A stretch of 5,152 nt of DNA from Acidobacteriota bacterium (GTDB taxonomy: Bacteria; Acidobacteriota; Terriglobia; Terriglobales; Acidobacteriaceae). The notes beneath the pieces are model-generated. The model made no database searches. It had not been told where the DNA came from and saw only the letters and a program-made list of their open reading frames with translations. Within the stretch, counting starts at the first letter, position 1. Every line of letters begins with the position of its first letter. Where the stretch lies: positions 1 through 5,152 of the forward strand of contig JAJZJJ010000288.1 of the NCBI GenBank assembly GCA_021810175.1. Reading direction: 5' to 3'. Below are positions 5,075-5,152 of the stretch, piece by piece. The position numbers were made by a program, and so were the translations under genes.

Positions 5075-5152
5075 ATGTCCATTCATCCCGTCATGCAGCG
5101 CCTCGCCGATAAGCTGAACCGCACCGATCTGCCCGACTTCGTTCCGGGTGAC
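5075..5152 (+). CDS. rplS: 50S ribosomal protein bL19 (5' end only)
   Basis: Only the first 26 codons are present before the window ends. The start MSIHPVMQRLADK followed by RTDLPDFVPGD matches the N-terminus of bL19, whose hallmark is a short helix (HPLIQ-like) followed by (R/K)xDxPDFxPGD, normally continuing TVxV. The protein binds 23S rRNA at the interface with the small subunit. A good ribosome site precedes it. In many bacteria rplS is the last gene of an rpsP-rimM-trmD-rplS operon. Here the upstream neighbour is divergent, so rplS is first in its transcript, driven from the gap at 4876-5074. The identification rests on a short stretch, but it is distinctive. Confidence 0.85.
   Translation, partial: MSIHPVMQRLADKLNRTDLPDFVPGD

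Overview
The window is high-GC bacterial DNA and most likely comes from an Acidobacteriota genome (class Terriglobia or a relative). Three things suggest this: a small protein beginning MARGWESKS, which I associate with this phylum; a small C-x-H / C-x2-C protein with the same association; and an Ig-like/peptidase lipoprotein of a type I recall from acidobacterial genomes. The assignment rests on recognition, not on a database search.

Layout, left to right: (1) minus strand, 5' part of a secreted lipoprotein (428 residues, running off the left edge) with Ig-like domains followed by a trypsin-like peptidase domain; (2) minus, a 98-residue protein with a putative Cys/His metal site, followed by a good intrinsic terminator at 1333-1364; (3) minus, a 337-residue zinc-independent medium-chain NAD(P)H oxidoreductase with a probable terminator just after it; (4) plus, an 86-residue charged helical protein transcribed divergently from (3); (5) and (6) minus, a two-gene unit: a GTG-started beta-hydroxyacid dehydrogenase-family protein, then 16 bp later a YdfG-like short-chain dehydrogenase; (7) plus, the first 26 codons of ribosomal protein bL19 (rplS), divergent from (6).

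Functionally, three unrelated NAD(P)-dependent oxidoreductase folds (MDR, SDR and beta-HAD) lie within about 3.1 kb. Only the beta-HAD and SDR genes look co-transcribed, and both families commonly act on short 3-hydroxy acids or semialdehydes, so a shared carbonyl/semialdehyde-reduction role is plausible but unproven. The MDR gene is separated from that pair by the plus-strand small gene and belongs to another transcript. The peptidase lipoprotein and the metal-site protein show no obvious link to redox metabolism.

I see no RNA genes, insertion sequences, CRISPR arrays, prophage genes or recombination sites. No stretch longer than 300 bases lacks a gene. The window looks like ordinary core or near-core chromosome. 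The least characterised items are the two small conserved-looking proteins, the altered substrate motif in the beta-HAD protein and the compact divergent promoter regions. I do not see a new multi-gene system.
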